Shown here piece by piece: positions 61,614-64,000 of a DNA stretch of 64,000 nt (positions are counted from its first letter, which is position 1; every line of letters starts with the position of its first letter). The notes under the pieces are model-generated. The model was not told the DNA's origin, did no database searches, and saw nothing but the letters and a program-made list of their open reading frames with translations. Origin of the DNA: an uncultured Saprospiraceae bacterium (GTDB lineage Bacteria > Bacteroidota > Bacteroidia > Chitinophagales > Saprospiraceae); assembly GCA_905480605.1 (NCBI GenBank), contig CAJQRD010000026.1, positions 1-64,000 on the forward strand, in the 5' to 3' direction. The translations under genes and the position numbers were made by a program.

Positions 61614-62516
61614 TTAAGGATGTGCAATTTGTTTCTCGCCTGCCTCAATTTTAAAACCAACATAGTTTTCAATTGGAGGAATTGGACAAGTTGCAAAGTC
61701 AGTAAATGCACAAGGAGGATTGTGAGCTTTATTAAAATCTATCAATACTTGATCAGATCCAGGTTTAGGTTTATCCACATAAATAAATCGGCCACCAGAA
61801 TAAGTTTCATTTCCATTGGTGTCATCAGAAAAAACAATAAAGTATTTATCTTTACCACCATCAAATGCAATTAACTCATAAGTCTTTCCCTTTTCTTTAA
61901 AACTCAATATATTTGCGATTCTATACCTAGTTTGTATACCTGTAATATCATTGATTAGAATTGAATCCATTTGACCTGAGTGAATAACCTTAGCCAGATA
62001 TCTATATTCCTTGTTGATATCGAAACAATCAATACCTTGAAATGCAAATCTTTTTTCAGCCAATGTATTTTTGACTCTTAAGCCAAATTTTATTCCTCTT
62101 CGAATGACGTAAAAATAAAGTGATTTATATGATAATTCTGTTGGCACCCTGCTGGCATCAGAAAACATTGCTCCTTCTCTAAAACCTTTATTATTTTTAC
62201 TAATGTACGATTCTCCGAAAGCCTTGAAATATAACTCTCCTTTATTTAAATATAAATCACCGACTTTTTTAGCTGCTATGTCTGGAAATACGACATCACT
62301 GTTTGGATCCGAACCAATAACATTTCGTCCTTCTTGCAGCCAATGAAGTCCTACTAAGGTAAGCCAACCCTTTGGTGATTTTATGTCTCGATTTCGGGAA
62401 ATTTGCCAATCTAGAATTTCTTGTTGATAAGCATCATCATCAACAGGAAACACATCAGCAACTTTGGGAGAGCAAGCGAGCAACCCCAAAAGAAAAATAG
62501 TAATCAAAATTTTCAT
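61614..62516 (-). CDS. DUF1684 domain-containing lipoprotein
   Basis: A 300-residue lipoprotein with lipobox ILITIFLLGLLACS (Cys at about residue 15). The DUF1684 features are KGWLTLVGLHWLQEGRNVIG, a beta-rich middle, and the signature VLIDFNKAHNPPCAFTDFAT with CPIPPIENYVGFKIEAGEKQ. The family's function is not known. It faces the periplasm or cell surface. There is an intact start and normal length. Confidence 0.93.
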   Translation of the reverse strand: MKILITIFLLGLLACSPKVADVFPVDDDAYQQEILDWQISRNRDIKSPKGWLTLVGLHWLQEGRNVIGSDPNSDVVFPDIAAKKVGDLYLNKGELYFKAFGESYISKNNKGFREGAMFSDASRVPTELSYKSLYFYVIRRGIKFGLRVKNTLAEKRFAFQGIDCFDINKEYRYLAKVIHSGQMDSILINDITGIQTRYRIANILSFKEKGKTYELIAFDGGKDKYFIVFSDDTNGNETYSGGRFIYVDKPKPGSDQVLIDFNKAHNPPCAFTDFATCPIPPIENYVGFKIEAGEKQIAHP

Positions 62517-62889
62517 ACCCTAAGGTAACAGAATCCATATATAATGACGTAATTTTTTTATTTTTTTAAGAAAAAAAAGCTATTAAAAATAAAAAAAGTT
62601 ACAATAAGTAGATGACTTAATACACAAACAAGATGATAAAAAGAAAATTAATCCTCTGACAAAAACAAAAAATGATATTATGATCCACTTTCAATCTTTC
62701 GATACAAAGGTTTTCCTAAGTGTAAATCCGCTATTTATTAAAAGAATCTATACATTTCAAAACGCTCATATTACCATAAAATGTGATTTCAAACATTATT
62801 GAAATACCACAAAACTGGTTCGATGCGTTTATAACTAAATTGAACCTTGTGAAATATCTGAATCTGATATGAATGATTAAATTTGCACC
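62517..62889. other. Intergenic region, 373 bp, with a promoter-like box
   Basis: AT-rich, with long A and T runs at 62550-62610. No gene or repeat is seen. TAAATTTG at 62878-62885 fits the -7 consensus and ends just 4 bases before the LpxR-like ATG, so transcription may start at the gene itself. Confidence 0.5.
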
Positions 62890-64000
62890 ATGAGATTATA
62901 CTTACTATTTATAGCCCTTTTCACTTTATCCCTTCCTAGCATTTCTATCTGTCAGGAAAACGATTTGTCAGGATTCGAGATTTCGATTGATCAAGATAAC
63001 TTTGCGGACATCATTAGAGATACAGTAGAAGCGGACAGGAACTACGCAATATCATTAAGATTAGGATTTTATGGCGCTCTTGCCAATCATGATTATTTAG
63101 GGCTGCCTTGGGTAAGAAAAAGAGTTGATGGATTTTTACTTGATAAATTTTTAGACAATTCTGGTTTTCAAGAAGAAAGCAGATCGCATAATTTTGTTTT
63201 TGTTATAAATGGATTTAGTCCTTCTCACATATCTAATGAAGCTCCAGAGTTTCAAGAAGCTTTAGATCAAGGTTATCAATTAAATGGGGATCATCCATTT
63301 TCATCATTTACAGGATTTAGAAGTACAAGACGTATACAAGGAATTAAAAGAATTGTGCATTCTGCAAAGGCAATTGACCTTGCGGTAAACAGTTCATTCA
63401 CATTTGGATTTGCAAGTTTTGGACTGGTAAAAGGTATTGAGAATTTATTTGGTGGCAACAGACCAAATGGTAATCTTTGGAGTCGTGACCCTAACGATCC
63501 AAACCCTACTGGTCAGGCAATGCCTAGCCCCTTTCCAATGTTTATGTATTCATTATCAGCAGAAGCTGTTGTTTGGCAACCTGTCAAAAAAGTTCTGTTA
63601 CAAGTGAGGCCAGAATTAAATCTAGGATACTATACCAATATTGGTATAGGCTTGGATTTTGGAAAAGTTCTAAATGTTGAAAAACATGTAGACAATCTTT
63701 CATACACAGATACAAATAACCCAGGCACCATTTCCGTAAATGATGGGCCCCTTGGATTTTCACTAGTTGCTGGTGGAACAGTAAAGGCTGTGTTGTATAA
63801 CGGTCATATAAATGGTATTTTTGGTTGGAATAAAGGTCATTATTACGGACTCGGTGATACTAAGAAGATAGTTGCTGAAGCTTACGCTGGTTTTAAACTA
63901 CAATTTGTTTCCAAAGTAGAATTTAATTTTTCGGTAAATTATCGTACTGCGGAATTTTCAGGATTGATCAGTCGAAATCCTATCTGGGGAACTGTAGGAT
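62890..64000 (+). CDS. LpxR-family (DUF2219) outer membrane lipid A deacylase-like protein, cut by window end
   Basis: The gene starts at ATG 62890 with a signal peptide (LYLLFIALFTLSLPSIS) and is open to the window end (370 codons). The first barrel strand has FEISIDQDNFADIIRDTVEA followed by DRNYAISLRLGFYG, matching the LpxR-type 'DNDxf...tDryYt.G...g' opening. The C-terminal visible part has AEAYAGFKLQFVSKVEFNFS then VNYRTAEFSG, as in DUF2219. Such enzymes remove the 3'-acyl chain of lipid A. Tyr-Ala appears where YT/YS is usual, so activity is uncertain. It is the last gene in the window. Confidence 0.65.
   Translation, partial: MRLYLLFIALFTLSLPSISICQENDLSGFEISIDQDNFADIIRDTVEADRNYAISLRLGFYGALANHDYLGLPWVRKRVDGFLLDKFLDNSGFQEESRSHNFVFVINGFSPSHISNEAPEFQEALDQGYQLNGDHPFSSFTGFRSTRRIQGIKRIVHSAKAIDLAVNSSFTFGFASFGLVKGIENLFGGNRPNGNLWSRDPNDPNPTGQAMPSPFPMFMYSLSAEAVVWQPVKKVLLQVRPELNLGYYTNIGIGLDFGKVLNVEKHVDNLSYTDTNNPGTISVNDGPLGFSLVAGGTVKAVLYNGHINGIFGWNKGHYYGLGDTKKIVAEAYAGFKLQFVSKVEFNFSVNYRTAEFSGLISRNPIWGTVG

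Overview
The window is AT-rich DNA from a member of the Bacteroidota, probably an environmental Saprospiria-like lineage. The phylum call rests on type IX secretion (T9SS) C-terminal sorting domains on several secreted proteins, -7 boxes of the TAnnTTTG type, a CarboxypepD_reg-type TonB receptor, DUF6495, a DUF3667 remnant, and the absence of Shine-Dalgarno-like leaders. The order-level guess is inference only. One RNA gene is present (tRNA-Arg, anticodon UCU). I see no rRNA, CRISPR array, complete insertion sequence or prophage.

Layout. 1-8.9 kb (minus strand): a giant secreted MAM/CARDB/HYR-type surface protein running off the left edge, a small secreted protein, a CRTAC1-type FG-GAP/UnbV lipoprotein, and an HTTM/vitamin K carboxylase-like membrane protein. 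9.1-12.8 kb: purL. 13.2-16.3 kb: a WYL-domain regulator with four short, mostly unrecognised genes. 16.4-17.2 kb: a broken ECF sigma factor joined to a T9SS sorting-domain remnant. 17.4-20.5 kb: a TonB-dependent receptor and a 1-Cys peroxiredoxin. 20.9-25.7 kb: a kelch-like T9SS cargo with a 42-residue membrane protein, then a sulfur detoxification group (rhodanese, persulfide dioxygenase-rhodanese fusion, Crp/Fnr regulator). 26.4-35.4 kb: sugar use (MFS sugar porter, GH32 fructan hydrolase, xylB-xylA), interrupted by a MATE efflux gene and a decayed DUF3667 gene. 35.6-46.5 kb: secreted endonuclease I, tRNA-Arg, two DoxX-like proteins, a LOV-PP2C blue-light phosphatase, a BNR/sortilin-like T9SS cargo, an M1 peptidase homologue with an altered zinc site, and a lipoprotein. 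46.5-49.3 kb: a cysQ, O-antigen ligase, glycosyltransferase operon. 49.5-58.2 kb: S9 peptidase, exported pirin, M14 carboxypeptidase, ubiE/menG, alpha/beta hydrolase, zinc-ribbon protein. 58.3-64 kb: two related small membrane proteins, a DEAD-box helicase, a TIMP-like/MORN-like pair, a DUF1684 lipoprotein and an LpxR-like outer membrane protein cut by the right edge.

Functional themes are extracellular degradation through T9SS cargo, fructan and xylose use, envelope building, and sulfur/peroxide stress. No single multi-gene system in the window is clearly new. The points most worth checking are the M1 homologue with NExxH in place of HExxH, the LOV-phosphatase, the WYL-linked cluster of unknown genes, the hidden DUF3667 pseudogene, the three-copy intergenic repeat, and the small-protein gene at 22.5 kb.

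A caution on quality: at least five otherwise normal genes (giant surface protein twice, HTTM protein, peroxiredoxin, MATE) are split by one-base shifts, four of them beside short homopolymers. This pattern suggests residual indel errors in the assembly rather than real gene loss, so the split genes are listed as fragments and explained individually.
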